Source: Erythrobacter sp. HKB08 (GTDB lineage: Bacteria > Pseudomonadota > Alphaproteobacteria > Sphingomonadales > Sphingomonadaceae). Taken from it: a DNA stretch of 64,000 nt. The position numbers and the translations under genes are program-made. Shown in pieces: positions 26,766 through 35,303 of this stretch (positions within the stretch are counted from its first letter, which is position 1; every line of letters starts with the position of its first letter). The notes under the pieces are model-generated. The model did not search any database, was not told the origin of the DNA, and saw only the letters and a list, made by a program, of their open reading frames with translations. Location of the stretch: positions 1,285,501 to 1,349,500 of the forward strand of contig NZ_CP035310.1 in the NCBI RefSeq assembly GCF_004114695.1, given 5' to 3'.

Positions 26766-26781
26766 ATGCATACCTATGCAT
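26766..26781. promoter_or_regulatory. 16-bp inverted repeat in the pckA leader
   Basis: ATGCATA (26766-26772), a two-base spacer CC, and TATGCAT (26775-26781) form a perfect palindrome. It sits about 15 bp downstream of the candidate -10 box, where a repressor would block transcription. The binding protein is unknown. Confidence 0.5.
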
Positions 26782-26836
26782 GGCGAATCGGGTCGCGCCA
26801 CGGACGGCCCGATATCCCGTATCGCAGGAGACCTCA

Positions 26837-28459
26837 GTGACCATCGCGCTTTCCCACTCGCTCGCCTCCCAGGGGATCGAGACCGACGCAAAGATTCACC
26901 CGAACCTCGGCACCGCGCAGCTCGTCGAGCATGCGATCGACAATGGCGAGGGCCGCCTGTCGAAATACGGTTCGCTGGTGGTCGAAACGGGCAAGCACAC
27001 CGGCCGCAGCGCGAAGGACAAGTTCATCGTCAAGGACGACGAGACGGCCGACACCGTGTGGTGGGGCAAGACCAACGTCGACATGACGCCGGAGCATTTC
27101 GCCGCGCTGAAGGAAGATTTCCTCAAGGCCGTCGGCGAGAAGGAAACGCTCTACGTCGCCGACCTGTTCGGCGGCTCGCAGCCGGAACACCGCGTGAAGG
27201 TGCGCGTGATCAACGAACTCGCGTGGCACAACCTCTTCATTCGCACGCTGCTGTGCCGTCCGACCGCGGACGAGCTCGAAGGCTTCGTGCCGGAATACAC
27301 GATCATCGACCTGCCGACCTTCCGCGCCGATCCCGAGCGTCACGGGACCCGCAGCGAAACGGTCGTCGCCGTGAACCTGTCGGAAAAGCTCATCCTCATC
27401 GGCGGCACGAAATATGCCGGCGAAATGAAGAAGAGCGTCTTCGGCATCCTCAACTACCTCCTGCCGACCAAGGGCGTGATGCCGATGCACTGTTCGGCCA
27501 ATGTCGGCCCGGACGGCAAGACGGCGGTCTTCTTCGGCCTTTCGGGCACCGGCAAGACCACGCTTTCGGCCGATGCCAGCCGCACGCTGATCGGCGATGA
27601 CGAGCATGGCTGGTCGGACACGGCGGTCTTCAACTTCGAAGGCGGCTGCTACGCCAAGATGATCCGACTGTCGGAAGAGGCCGAGCCGGAAATCTACGCC
27701 ACCACCCGCATGTTCGGCACCGTGCTCGAAAACGTGGTGATGGACGAGCAGACCCGCGAACTCGACTTCGACGACAACTCGCTCGCCGAGAACACCCGCG
27801 GCGCCTATCCGATCGACTACATCCCGAACACGAGCGAGCACAATCTCGGGCCCGTTCCGAGCAACGTCGTGATGCTGACCGCCGATGCGTTCGGCGTGCT
27901 GCCTCCGATCGCGCGCCTCACTCCCGACCAGGCGATGTATCACTTCCTGTCGGGCTACACCGCGAAGGTTGCCGGCACCGAAATCGGCGTGACCGAACCG
28001 GAAGCGACCTTCTCGACCTGCTTCGGCGCGCCCTTCATGCCGCGCCACCCGAGCGTCTACGGCAACCTGCTCAAGGAGCGCATCGCCAAGGGCGGCGTGC
28101 AGTGCTGGCTGCTCAATACCGGCTGGACCGGCGGCAAGTACGGCGTCGGCAACCGCATGCCGATCAAGGCGACCCGCGCGCTGCTCAACGCCGCGCTCGA
28201 CGGCAAGATGGACGATGTCGAGTTCCGCAAGGACCCGAACTTCGGTTTCGACGTGCCGGTGAGCGTTCCGGCGCTCGAGGAAGCAGGTATCGACCAGACG
28301 ATCCTCGACCCGCGTTCGACCTGGGCCGACAAGGACGAATACGACCGCACCGCGCACAAGCTGGTGCAGCTCTTCGTCGACAATTTCGCGCAGTTCGAAA
28401 GCCACGTCGACGAAGGCGTGAAGCAGGCGGCTCCGCAGTCGGCGGCACAGGTCGCCTGA
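26837..28459 (+). CDS. pckA: Phosphoenolpyruvate carboxykinase (ATP)
   Basis: PckA makes phosphoenolpyruvate from oxaloacetate and ATP, the entry step of gluconeogenesis. The 540-residue protein has the kinase-1a P-loop [11 protein letters not shown], the metal-binding GDDEHGWSD, the substrate loop [13 protein letters not shown], and the [15 protein letters not shown] segment. The start is a GTG at 26837 with GGAG six bases upstream. It is monocistronic, ends at a strong terminator, and diverges from chvI-chvG-hprK-PTS, a conserved arrangement linking carbon flux to that signalling cluster. Confidence 0.97.
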   Translation: MTIALSHSLASQGIETDAKIHPNLGTAQLVEHAIDNGEGRLSKYGSLVVETGKHTGRSAKDKFIVKDDETADTVWWGKTNVDMTPEHFAALKEDFLKAVGEKETLYVADLFGGSQPEHRVKVRVINELAWHNLFIRTLLCRPTADELEGFVPEYTIIDLPTFRADPERHGTRSETVVAVNLSEKLILIGGTKYAGEMKKSVFGILNYLLPTKGVMPMHCSANVGPDGKTAVFFGLSGTGKTTLSADASRTLIGDDEHGWSDTAVFNFEGGCYAKMIRLSEEAEPEIYATTRMFGTVLENVVMDEQTRELDFDDNSLAENTRGAYPIDYIPNTSEHNLGPVPSNVVMLTADAFGVLPPIARLTPDQAMYHFLSGYTAKVAGTEIGVTEPEATFSTCFGAPFMPRHPSVYGNLLKERIAKGGVQCWLLNTGWTGGKYGVGNRMPIKATRALLNAALDGKMDDVEFRKDPNFGFDVPVSVPALEEAGIDQTILDPRSTWADKDEYDRTAHKLVQLFVDNFAQFESHVDEGVKQAAPQSAAQVA

Positions 28460-28481
28460 ACCAGATCAAGAGCTGGAGAGG

Positions 28482-28519
28482 AAAGGCTCCCTTCCCGATA
28501 GCGGGGAGGGAGCCTTTTT
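28482..28519 (+). terminator. Rho-independent terminator of pckA
   Basis: GGCTCCCTTCCC and GGGGAGGGAGCC pair as a 12-bp stem (one G-T pair) around a six-base loop, followed by TTTTT at 28515-28519. Confidence 0.92.
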
Positions 28520-28573
28520 CTTTGCACATGGGTCGCCCATGATGGGCAGCGAATCGAAAGAGGGAGGTGATTG

Positions 28574-28894
28574 ATGAGCCTGTTCGACAGTATTCTCGGC
28601 CAAGTCAGCGACAATCCGACGGTCAAGAACATGGCCGAGAAGTTCGGCATCGACCCGGCCGATGCCGCGAAGGCGGTTGCCGCGCTCGGAGAAGCGCATC
28701 AGGACCCGCGCGACACGATCGAGGTCGCACAGGCGAAGACCGGCATGGATGCAGCCATGCTCAATCAGATCCGCGATGCGATTGGCGGGGAAGGGTCCCT
28801 TTCCAAGTTCGCCTCGATGCTCGACCGCGATGGCGACGGCAGCCCGCTGGACGATATCGCCAGCATGGCGAGCAGCTTCTTCGGCAAGAAATAG
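28574..28894 (+). CDS. DUF937-like small protein with Ca-binding-like loop
   Basis: A 106-residue protein with no signal peptide. The C-terminus has LDRDGDGSPLDDIASMASSFFG, which matches the end of DUF937/YidB-type proteins (DxDGDGS followed by LDDI). The central part is helical and alanine-rich. The function of this family is unknown; the DxDxDGS loop looks like an EF-hand/dockerin calcium loop. AGGGAGGTGA lies just before the ATG, an unusually strong ribosome binding site. It stands alone between pckA and the CHAT gene. Confidence 0.75.
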   Translation: MSLFDSILGQVSDNPTVKNMAEKFGIDPADAAKAVAALGEAHQDPRDTIEVAQAKTGMDAAMLNQIRDAIGGEGSLSKFASMLDRDGDGSPLDDIASMASSFFGKK

Positions 28895-28900
28895 CGCGCG

Positions 28901-30421
28901 CTAGCTGCTCGTCGCGATGCTCGGCTGGCCGTAGACGGTGAAGCTGGCCCACAGCTTGGGATCGTCGCGGAACGGGTAGTTGCCCTTCGAATCCCTGTAA
29001 TCGCGGGTCATGCGCTGCGCTTCCTGCATCGCGATCTCCGGCGCCTTGCCCTTCTTCAGCTGGTCCATGAAACGGGTCATCAGGATGAGGGTCGCCTTGT
29101 CGCTGACGTTCCACAGGCTCGCGATAACCTGGCTGGCGCCTTTCGCGGTCCAGGTGCGTGCGACGCCGAAACCGCCGCCGTCCATGTAACGCCCGAGGCC
29201 GGTCTGACATGCGCTCATCACGACGATGGGGTTGTTCTCGCGCATACCGTCGAAGCGTTCCTGCCGGATATGGCCCGGGCGGTAGTGGCTGTTGCCGGAC
29301 ATGGCGATGAGCCCCTGGGTGAGCGGATTGACCTTCTGGTCGGCGATCGCGTGCGTCGCGATGTAGATCATCCCGGCTTTCGGCCGCTCCTTGATTGCGG
29401 AGACCAACGCCTGCCGCGTCGCATCCTTGCCCATCAGCACGCGCGACTTGTCCGGATCGACCCGCGATGCGACGCGCTTCGCTTCCAGCTCGGCACCGGG
29501 CAGGTCCTTCCAGATATAGACCGGATCGTCCGACAGGTCGGGATTGCCGACGATCACAGCCTGTTCGAGATCGAGCCGCCTGTGGTCGAAACCGAGATCT
29601 TCGCCTGCCAGCGATGCGATGTCGGGCAGAACGACGAACGACCAGTTCTCATACGCCTCGCGGCCACCAAGCTTGAGCGCGGCATAGGGCGCAGTACCGG
29701 TGTCGCGCGTGCCGACGATCAGCAGGCGCCCCTGTCGTTCTGCAAGCGCCTCCCCGACGATGCGCGGGAGCAGCTGCTCCGCCGTTTTCGCGAGCGTCTC
29801 CTCGCGCTTCGCTTTCGCCTCCTCGGTATTGTCCTCGGCGCGAAGCTGGCGGAGGTCGGCCGGGGTGGGAGCAGGCTCGCCGCGCAGGCGCGGTGCGCGA
29901 ACTTCGGCAAAGCGGTTGACCCCTATGCCTTCCGTCAATTGGCCGAGACCCTGGTAGGGATTGCCGCTGTTGCTCATGATGATCCCGCCATCGGGCGAAA
30001 AAAGCCATGCGGTGACGAAGCTCCCGTCGAGTGAATGGACCAGCGCGTAGGTCGGCACGCCGTCTTCCGACAGGCGCGCGAGGTTGGCCTTGATCTGTTC
30101 GAGGTCGCGCTGGGCGCGTTCGAGGTCCTTGTCCTTGCCCGGCTCGACGACGTAGCCGGTCAGCTCCTTCGTGCGCATCACCTCGGCGAACAGGCGCGAG
30201 CCGGCAAGCATCTCCAGGAGCTGGTTGCTCTCCCACTCCATCAGCGGGACGGTCATGTCTATTTCGTAGGAGGCGGGCCCTGCAGGTTGCGCGTCAGCTG
30301 CCTGTTCGGGAAGGTCGGCGAATTGCGCGATCTCCTCCGGCGGGGACGCGGTCTCTTTCGGCGCGTCCTCGCAGGCGCTGAGGCACAGGGCGGCTGCACA
30401 AATGGCGACAATGTAACGCAC
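28901..30421 (-). CDS. CHAT-domain (caspase-like) lipoprotein
   Basis: A 506-residue protein with a lipoprotein signal (MRYIVAICAAALCLSAC, C17 lipidated). The C-terminal half is a CHAT domain of the caspase/separase clan: catalytic H357 in MIYIATHAIAD and C405 in VVMSACQTGLG, with the GGGFGVARTWTAKGASQVIASLW block after it. The N-terminal half (about 50-230) is helical, with a coiled segment around residues 100-118. Most studied CHAT proteases are cytosolic and work in defence with TPR or gasdermin partners; this one should sit in the periplasm. No partner is adjacent. Confidence 0.88.
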   Translation of the reverse strand: MRYIVAICAAALCLSACEDAPKETASPPEEIAQFADLPEQAADAQPAGPASYEIDMTVPLMEWESNQLLEMLAGSRLFAEVMRTKELTGYVVEPGKDKDLERAQRDLEQIKANLARLSEDGVPTYALVHSLDGSFVTAWLFSPDGGIIMSNSGNPYQGLGQLTEGIGVNRFAEVRAPRLRGEPAPTPADLRQLRAEDNTEEAKAKREETLAKTAEQLLPRIVGEALAERQGRLLIVGTRDTGTAPYAALKLGGREAYENWSFVVLPDIASLAGEDLGFDHRRLDLEQAVIVGNPDLSDDPVYIWKDLPGAELEAKRVASRVDPDKSRVLMGKDATRQALVSAIKERPKAGMIYIATHAIADQKVNPLTQGLIAMSGNSHYRPGHIRQERFDGMRENNPIVVMSACQTGLGRYMDGGGFGVARTWTAKGASQVIASLWNVSDKATLILMTRFMDQLKKGKAPEIAMQEAQRMTRDYRDSKGNYPFRDDPKLWASFTVYGQPSIATSS

Positions 30422-30501
30422 GACGACTCCCCATCATCCTGCGATCCCGTCGGAGGAGGAAACGCTCGGCGAGGCGGTTTGTCAAATCGTCGCGAGCAGG
30501 C

Positions 30502-32352
30502 TCAGGCCGTAGTGCGCTCCACATAGCGCGCGACATTCTTCGCCAGCACGTCGAGCGGAGCGTTGCCGCCGAGGATGACGGCGTCGTTGAACGCCTTCAT
30601 GTCGTAGGCCTCGCCCAGCGCACTTTCCGCAAGCGCGCGCTGGCGCACGATCTCGCTGTGACCGACCTTGTAGCCGCAGGCCTGGCCCGCCCAGCTGCAA
30701 TAGCGATCGACTTCGCTCTCGACCTCGGGTCGCTTCGAGCCGTTGCGCTCGACGAAGAAATTGACCGCACGCTCGCGGCTCCAGCGCTTGTGGTGGAGAC
30801 CGGTGTCGACGACCATGCGGCAGGCACGGAACGCGAGGCTCTGCAGATAGCCGAGGCGCCCGACCTTGAAGTCGTCATAGGCGCCGAGCTCGTCCGCCAG
30901 CTGTTCGCCGTAGAGCGCCCAGCCTTCGCTGAAGGCATTGAAGGCGAGGATCGAGCGGATCAGCGGCAGGCGGTTGGAATATTCGCCCTCCCACACATGG
31001 CCCGGGATGGTCTCGTGATAGGTGAGGTCGGCAAGGTCGTATTTGCGGTGAAGATCGGTCGTGCGCAGGTTGATCCACATGCGACCGGGGATCGTGCCGT
31101 CCTTGCTCCCCGCACCGCCATAGGCGCCCGGCGCTCCGGGTTCTTCGGCGAGGGGCAAGCGGCGCACTTCGAGGTTCGGGTCGACCAGCGTGTTGAAAGC
31201 GCGCGGCATCTGCGACTTGATCCAGTCGATCCGGTCGTTGATGAAGGCCATGATCTCTGCCCGGCCCGGATCGCCTTCCTTGAACTTGTAGCGCGAGTCC
31301 TCGGACAGAGCCTGCATCCGCTCTCCGACGCTGCCAGTGGTGTAGCCGATTTCCTTCAGGATCGGGTCCATGCGGGCATGAAGCGCTGCGAGTTCTTCGA
31401 GGCCGCGTTCATGCACCTCGTCCGGCGATAGCGTCGTCGTGGTGCTGGCGCGCAGGCCCCAGGCATACCACTCGTCGCCGCGCGGGCGCGCCCACAGCCC
31501 GGGATCGGACGTCGCGACCTTCTGCTGCGCATAAAGCTCGGCAAGCTGCGCTTCGAGCGCGGGTGCGACCCGTTCGGTGACGATCTTGCGAGCACGGCCC
31601 GCCGCGACACCTGCATGCTCGTTCTTGGACATGGCGAGCGGTGCGACGAGCGCGCCGCCTCCCATCGCGTCCTGCAAGGTCGTGCGCATCTGGTCGACTG
31701 CCTTGGCGAGCAGGAAGTCCGGCGGAACGACGCCCATGCCGCGCGCCGCCTTCATCCGGCCCAGTTCGCCATTCAGGACTTCGGGCAGCTGCTCCAGCCT
31801 TGCGACATAGGCGTCGAAATCCTCGGCCTCGCGCAGCGGATGGGTGGAATCGAAGAAGCGCGGTGCATCGAGGTAGGTGCCGACGTTCTGGATCACGACA
31901 TAGGGCGTATTGCGCCAGCTGCCGACGGCGACATCGCCATAGGGCAGGGCGAAGCCATCGAGCGCGGTCGAATAGGCGCTTTCGACGACATCGAGATTGG
32001 TCACCGTGTCGGCATCGAGGCCTTCGCGCGGGTATCGCTTCACCAGCTCCAGGTCGCGCCGCAGCTGCGCGGCATAGGCAGCTTGGCCCTGTGCCGACTG
32101 GTCTTCCATCCTGGAGCGCAGCGACGCGTAATTGCCGGTATCGACGCCAAGGGAGGTTGCCCGTTCCGGCTCGTGTTCGAGCAGGCTGTAGGCCACGCCT
32201 TCGAGCAGGCGGTCGGCACCGATCTGGCGGGCTTCGTCGAGCGCGCCGGGGCGCACGGCGTAGGAGGCGCAGCCGCCAAGGGTGAGCGCGGTCGACGCGC
32301 CAAGTCCGGCGAGGACCTGGCGGCGGGTGATGTCGAAATGCTGGGAGTTCAT
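30502..32352 (-). CDS. DUF885 family putative metallopeptidase, lipoprotein
   Basis: A 616-residue protein. The N-terminus has a twin-arginine-type motif (FDITRRQVLAGLGASTALTL) followed by GGC, so it is probably Tat-exported and lipidated. The DUF885 signature is present: a zinc-binding-like YHETIPGHVWEG and, downstream, FSEGWALYGEQLADELG. The family is annotated as putative dipeptidase or carboxypeptidase-like metalloenzymes. It lies 80 bp from the CHAT gene on the same strand, both envelope-located, but nothing ties them functionally. The ATG at 32352 is preferred over upstream in-frame starts. Confidence 0.88.
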   Translation of the reverse strand: MNSQHFDITRRQVLAGLGASTALTLGGCASYAVRPGALDEARQIGADRLLEGVAYSLLEHEPERATSLGVDTGNYASLRSRMEDQSAQGQAAYAAQLRRDLELVKRYPREGLDADTVTNLDVVESAYSTALDGFALPYGDVAVGSWRNTPYVVIQNVGTYLDAPRFFDSTHPLREAEDFDAYVARLEQLPEVLNGELGRMKAARGMGVVPPDFLLAKAVDQMRTTLQDAMGGGALVAPLAMSKNEHAGVAAGRARKIVTERVAPALEAQLAELYAQQKVATSDPGLWARPRGDEWYAWGLRASTTTTLSPDEVHERGLEELAALHARMDPILKEIGYTTGSVGERMQALSEDSRYKFKEGDPGRAEIMAFINDRIDWIKSQMPRAFNTLVDPNLEVRRLPLAEEPGAPGAYGGAGSKDGTIPGRMWINLRTTDLHRKYDLADLTYHETIPGHVWEGEYSNRLPLIRSILAFNAFSEGWALYGEQLADELGAYDDFKVGRLGYLQSLAFRACRMVVDTGLHHKRWSRERAVNFFVERNGSKRPEVESEVDRYCSWAGQACGYKVGHSEIVRQRALAESALGEAYDMKAFNDAVILGGNAPLDVLAKNVARYVERTTA

Positions 32353-32461
32353 GCGCGGTGTGTGACGCGGCTCCGCGAAACTGTCAAAGCCTCTCTTGAG
32401 GCGGCCAGCCGGTTTCGCGCGATATCTTTCCACCCGAGCCGCGATTGGCTAGGCGTTGGTC

Positions 32462-32680
32462 ATGGACCTGATACTCTCGCTCGTCGTTCTCGCCGCGATC
32501 GGCCTTTGCATCGCTGCATGGTTTGCGTGGAAGCGCGGTTCGCGCCAGCAGGCCGTCCTGATGTTCGTGCTGGCGCTGGTCGGCGTGGTGAACGTGCTGA
32601 TCTGGACCGTTCCCGACAGCGAAGGAACGTCGCCGGTCGACAAGATCGAGGCGGCGACGCCCTCCGGGGACGGCTCCTAG
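32462..32680 (+). CDS. Small two-span membrane protein
   Basis: A 72-residue protein with two hydrophobic segments (MDLILSLVVLAAIGLCIAAW and QQAVLMFVLALVGVVNVLIW) separated by the basic KRGSRQ turn, and an acidic tail. Inside-positive charges predict a hairpin in the inner membrane. I do not recognise a family. Its stop shares CTAG at 32677-32680 with the convergent tonB. Confidence 0.65.
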   Translation: MDLILSLVVLAAIGLCIAAWFAWKRGSRQQAVLMFVLALVGVVNVLIWTVPDSEGTSPVDKIEAATPSGDGS

Positions 32681-33357
32681 TCGGGAAGCTGCCAGCGCAC
32701 CGCGTTGCGATAGGTGCCCGGCGACTTGATCCCCTTGCTGTCACGGGCCGCGCTGAACCTCGCGCGGCGTTCGATCAGCCGGCACGTCGCATCATCAAGC
32801 TGCGAGTGGCCGCTGCTGCTCGTCACGCGGCAGGTCTCGACCCTGCCGTTCGCGCCGACGCGCACTTCGAAACCGACCGTGCCCTGCAGTTCGCGGGTGA
32901 TCCAGCTCGACTTGTAGTCCGCCGTCGTGACCCAGCCGCCCGGGTTGTTGCTCGGCTTGGCAGGGAGCGGATCGAAGGTCGGTTCGGGCTTGGGCGTGGG
33001 TTTGACGAAGGTATCGCCGCGCGGCGGGACTTTCTCGAGGATCGGCCCGAGTGGCGGAAGCTCGACGGTCGTCCCGAGGTCGGGCGGCGCGGTCGGTATG
33101 CTGACCGGCGGTTCCGGCGTGTAGATGTCGGGCGCCTGCGGGGTCTGCGTTTCGACCTGTTCGGGCTCGATTTCCTGTTCCGGAGGCGGCGGATCGAGCT
33201 CGAACTCGGTCGCCGGCAGGGGTTTTTCTTCGGTGATGTAGGGCATGACCGTCGAAAGACCGGTGATCAGGATTCCGCCGATTGCGGCATGGATCGCGAT
33301 GACCCCTGCAATCGCGGTGATCCGGCCGTTCGAGGTGTTCTGGTCGACATAGGCCAT
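32677..33357 (-). CDS. tonB: Energy transducer TonB
   Basis: A 226-residue protein with one N-terminal transmembrane helix (about 13-35), a periplasmic proline-rich spacer (PPPPEQEIEPEQVETQTPQA and a later KPTPKPEPTFDPLPAKP), and a C-terminal TonB domain (ELQGTVGFEVRVGANGRVE, AVRWQLPD). It passes proton-motive energy from ExbBD to outer-membrane receptors. ExbB and ExbD are not in the window. The ATG at 33357 has GGAGAGGAGA upstream on the minus strand. An operator-like palindrome lies 55 bp upstream. Confidence 0.93.
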   Translation of the reverse strand: MAYVDQNTSNGRITAIAGVIAIHAAIGGILITGLSTVMPYITEEKPLPATEFELDPPPPEQEIEPEQVETQTPQAPDIYTPEPPVSIPTAPPDLGTTVELPPLGPILEKVPPRGDTFVKPTPKPEPTFDPLPAKPSNNPGGWVTTADYKSSWITRELQGTVGFEVRVGANGRVETCRVTSSSGHSQLDDATCRLIERRARFSAARDSKGIKSPGTYRNAVRWQLPD

Positions 33358-33411
33358 TGTGCTTCTCCTCTCCTGCGAGGCGGCACGACCCGAGGCCTCG
33401 CGACTCGTGCA

Positions 33412-33423
33412 ATGTTACAACAT
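33412..33423. promoter_or_regulatory. Palindrome upstream of tonB
   Basis: ATGTT-AC-AACAT at 33412-33423 is an inverted repeat with a two-base centre, 55-66 bp before the tonB ATG. It resembles operators of Fur-superfamily metal regulators such as Zur. The repeat is seen; the regulator is a guess. Confidence 0.4.
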
Positions 33424-33509
33424 CACATACTGAGGGCAAGGCTTTTCGCGTGGCGTTTTGCCACTGGTTTCAGGAGGCTAGGAGAAGCGCGGCCGCGAAG
33501 GCCCGCCGA

Positions 33510-34166
33510 TCACTTGATCGGGCAGGCCGGGTCGAGGCGGAAATCGAGGTAGTTGTCGACCGATGCCATCAGCTCGGCCTGCTCGTTCTCGAAGAAGTGG
33601 TTCGCGCGCGGAATTTCTTCGTGATGGATGGTAATGTGCTTCTGCGTGCGCAGCTTGTCGACCAGCTTCTGGACGGCTGCGGGCTGCACCACCGTATCCG
33701 CCGCACCCTGGATGAAGATACCCGAAGCCGGGCAGGGGGCGAGGAACGAGAAATCATACATGTTCGCGGGCGGCGCGATCGAGATGAAGCCGCGGATCTC
33801 CGGGCGGCGCATGAGTAGCTGCATGCCGATCAGCGCGCCGAAGCTCACGCCGGCGACCCAGGTCACCTGCGCTTCTTCGTGGATCGACTGCACCCAGTCG
33901 AGCGCAGCAGCGGCATCGGAAAGTTCGCCGATGCCGTTGTCGAAGCTGCCCTGGCTGCGGCCGACGCCGCGGAAATTGAACCGCAGCGTGGCGAAACCAC
34001 GGTCGACGAAGGTCTTGTAGAGCCGCTGCGTAATCTGCTCGTTCATCGTGCCACCACCCTGCGGGTGCGGGTGGAGGATCATCGCAACCGGCGCACGCGG
34101 GCGCGGCGGCGGAGAGAAACGACCTTCGAGGCGACCCTCTGGGCCGGGAAAAATCACTGTGGGCAT
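33510..34166 (-). CDS. Alpha/beta hydrolase of the small dienelactone-like type
   Basis: A 218-residue hydrolase with an oxyanion motif HPHPQGGGTMNEQI, the nucleophile elbow GVSFGAL, the acid in IQGAADTVVQP and the histidine in PRANHFFE, giving a complete Ser-Asp-His triad. Family members (COG2945-like) have no assigned substrate. The ATG at 34166 is chosen because MPTVIFPGPEGRLEG is the family N-terminus. It is divergent from the cysteine-desulfurase cluster. Confidence 0.88.
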   Translation of the reverse strand: MPTVIFPGPEGRLEGRFSPPPRPRAPVAMILHPHPQGGGTMNEQITQRLYKTFVDRGFATLRFNFRGVGRSQGSFDNGIGELSDAAAALDWVQSIHEEAQVTWVAGVSFGALIGMQLLMRRPEIRGFISIAPPANMYDFSFLAPCPASGIFIQGAADTVVQPAAVQKLVDKLRTQKHITIHHEEIPRANHFFENEQAELMASVDNYLDFRLDPACPIK

Positions 34167-34274
34167 CGCTATATACCTGTCCGAATGGATGCCGCGCGGC
34201 TGGCGCGCGAGAAGTCGCTGGCTATATAGTGTTTGTTCGATAAATCGCAATCATCGTAACCATAGGCGCATCCC

Positions 34275-35303
34275 ATTTCCGAACGCATCTATCTCGACCA
34301 CGCCGCGACCAGCCCGATCCGGCCCGAAGCGCTCGCCGCGATGGAGGAAGGTTTCGCGATCTGGGCGAACCCGTCGAGCCCCCATGCCGAGGGCCGCAAG
34401 GCCAAGGCGGCGCTGGAAGATGCGCGCGCCCGGATCAAGCGCTCGCTCGGCTGGGACGGCGAGGTAATCTTCACCAGCGGGGCGAGCGAGGCTGCGGCCT
34501 TGGCCCTGCGCAATGCGAAGGCCGGCGCGCGTCTCGTATCGAGCGTCGAGCATGATTGCATCCTCGGTACCGTCCCCGATGCCGAGCGCCTGCCCGTCGC
34601 AGCAGATGGAGCGCTGGACCTGGAAGTTCTTTCTGAGGCTGTGCAGCGCGAGAGGCCACTGGTTGCGGTCCAGCACGTCAATTCCGAGACCGGGAACCGG
34701 CAGGACCTCGAAGCAGTCATGCGGATCGTCTCCGAAGCGGGCGGGTTGCTCCTCGCCGATTGCGCGCAGAGTGCGGGCAAGATGCCGCTTCCGCCGTGCG
34801 ACATGGCGATCGTCTCGGCGCACAAGTTCGGCGGGCCTATCGGCGTGGGCGCATTGCTCTTGTCCGACTACGCGCTGCTCGAACCGGTCGGCGGGCACGA
34901 GCGCGGCTATCGGCGCGGGACGGAGAACATGCCCGGCGTCCTCGGCATGGCCGCGGCGCTCGAAGCTGCAGGCGATACCTATGTCGAGACGGACGTGATG
35001 GAGCCACTCGACGCGTTAGGCGGTTCGCTGGGTCTCGCCGACCCGACGCCCTATATCCGCGCGCTTTCCATGCCGAACATGGGCGCGAGCGCGCAGGTGA
35101 TGCGGCTCGACATGGCGGGGATCGCGGTTTCGCAGGGCAGCGCCTGTTCGAGCGGGACGATGAAGGTCAGCCGGGTGCTGGAGGCAATGCAGGTCGATCC
35201 GGCTGTCGCTGCGAATACGATCCGCGTCAGCGTCGGCTGGAACACGACCCGCGCCGAAGTGGAACGTTTCTGTGAGGTCTGGCTTGAGATGGCAGGACGA
35301 TGA
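34275..35303 (+). CDS. Cysteine desulfurase-like protein with apparent ATT start
   Basis: A PLP enzyme of the NifS/IscS family, 342 residues if it starts at the ATT at 34275 (SERIYLDHAATSPIRPEAL follows). The PLP lysine is in IVSAHKFGGP and the cysteine loop is VSQGSACSSGTMK. The first ATG, at 34341, would remove the conserved YLDHAAT strand, and a TAG at 34263 closes the frame upstream, with no ATG, GTG or TTG between. ATT is a rare real start; a sequencing error for ATG is the alternative. It overlaps the next desulfurase by four bases. Confidence 0.8.
   Translation: MSERIYLDHAATSPIRPEALAAMEEGFAIWANPSSPHAEGRKAKAALEDARARIKRSLGWDGEVIFTSGASEAAALALRNAKAGARLVSSVEHDCILGTVPDAERLPVAADGALDLEVLSEAVQRERPLVAVQHVNSETGNRQDLEAVMRIVSEAGGLLLADCAQSAGKMPLPPCDMAIVSAHKFGGPIGVGALLLSDYALLEPVGGHERGYRRGTENMPGVLGMAAALEAAGDTYVETDVMEPLDALGGSLGLADPTPYIRALSMPNMGASAQVMRLDMAGIAVSQGSACSSGTMKVSRVLEAMQVDPAVAANTIRVSVGWNTTRAEVERFCEVWLEMAGR

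Noticed and set aside
26834-28405. A 1.6-kb open frame antisense to pckA
   Set aside because: The forward frame is a full PEP carboxykinase; the reverse frame is compositional mirror only.
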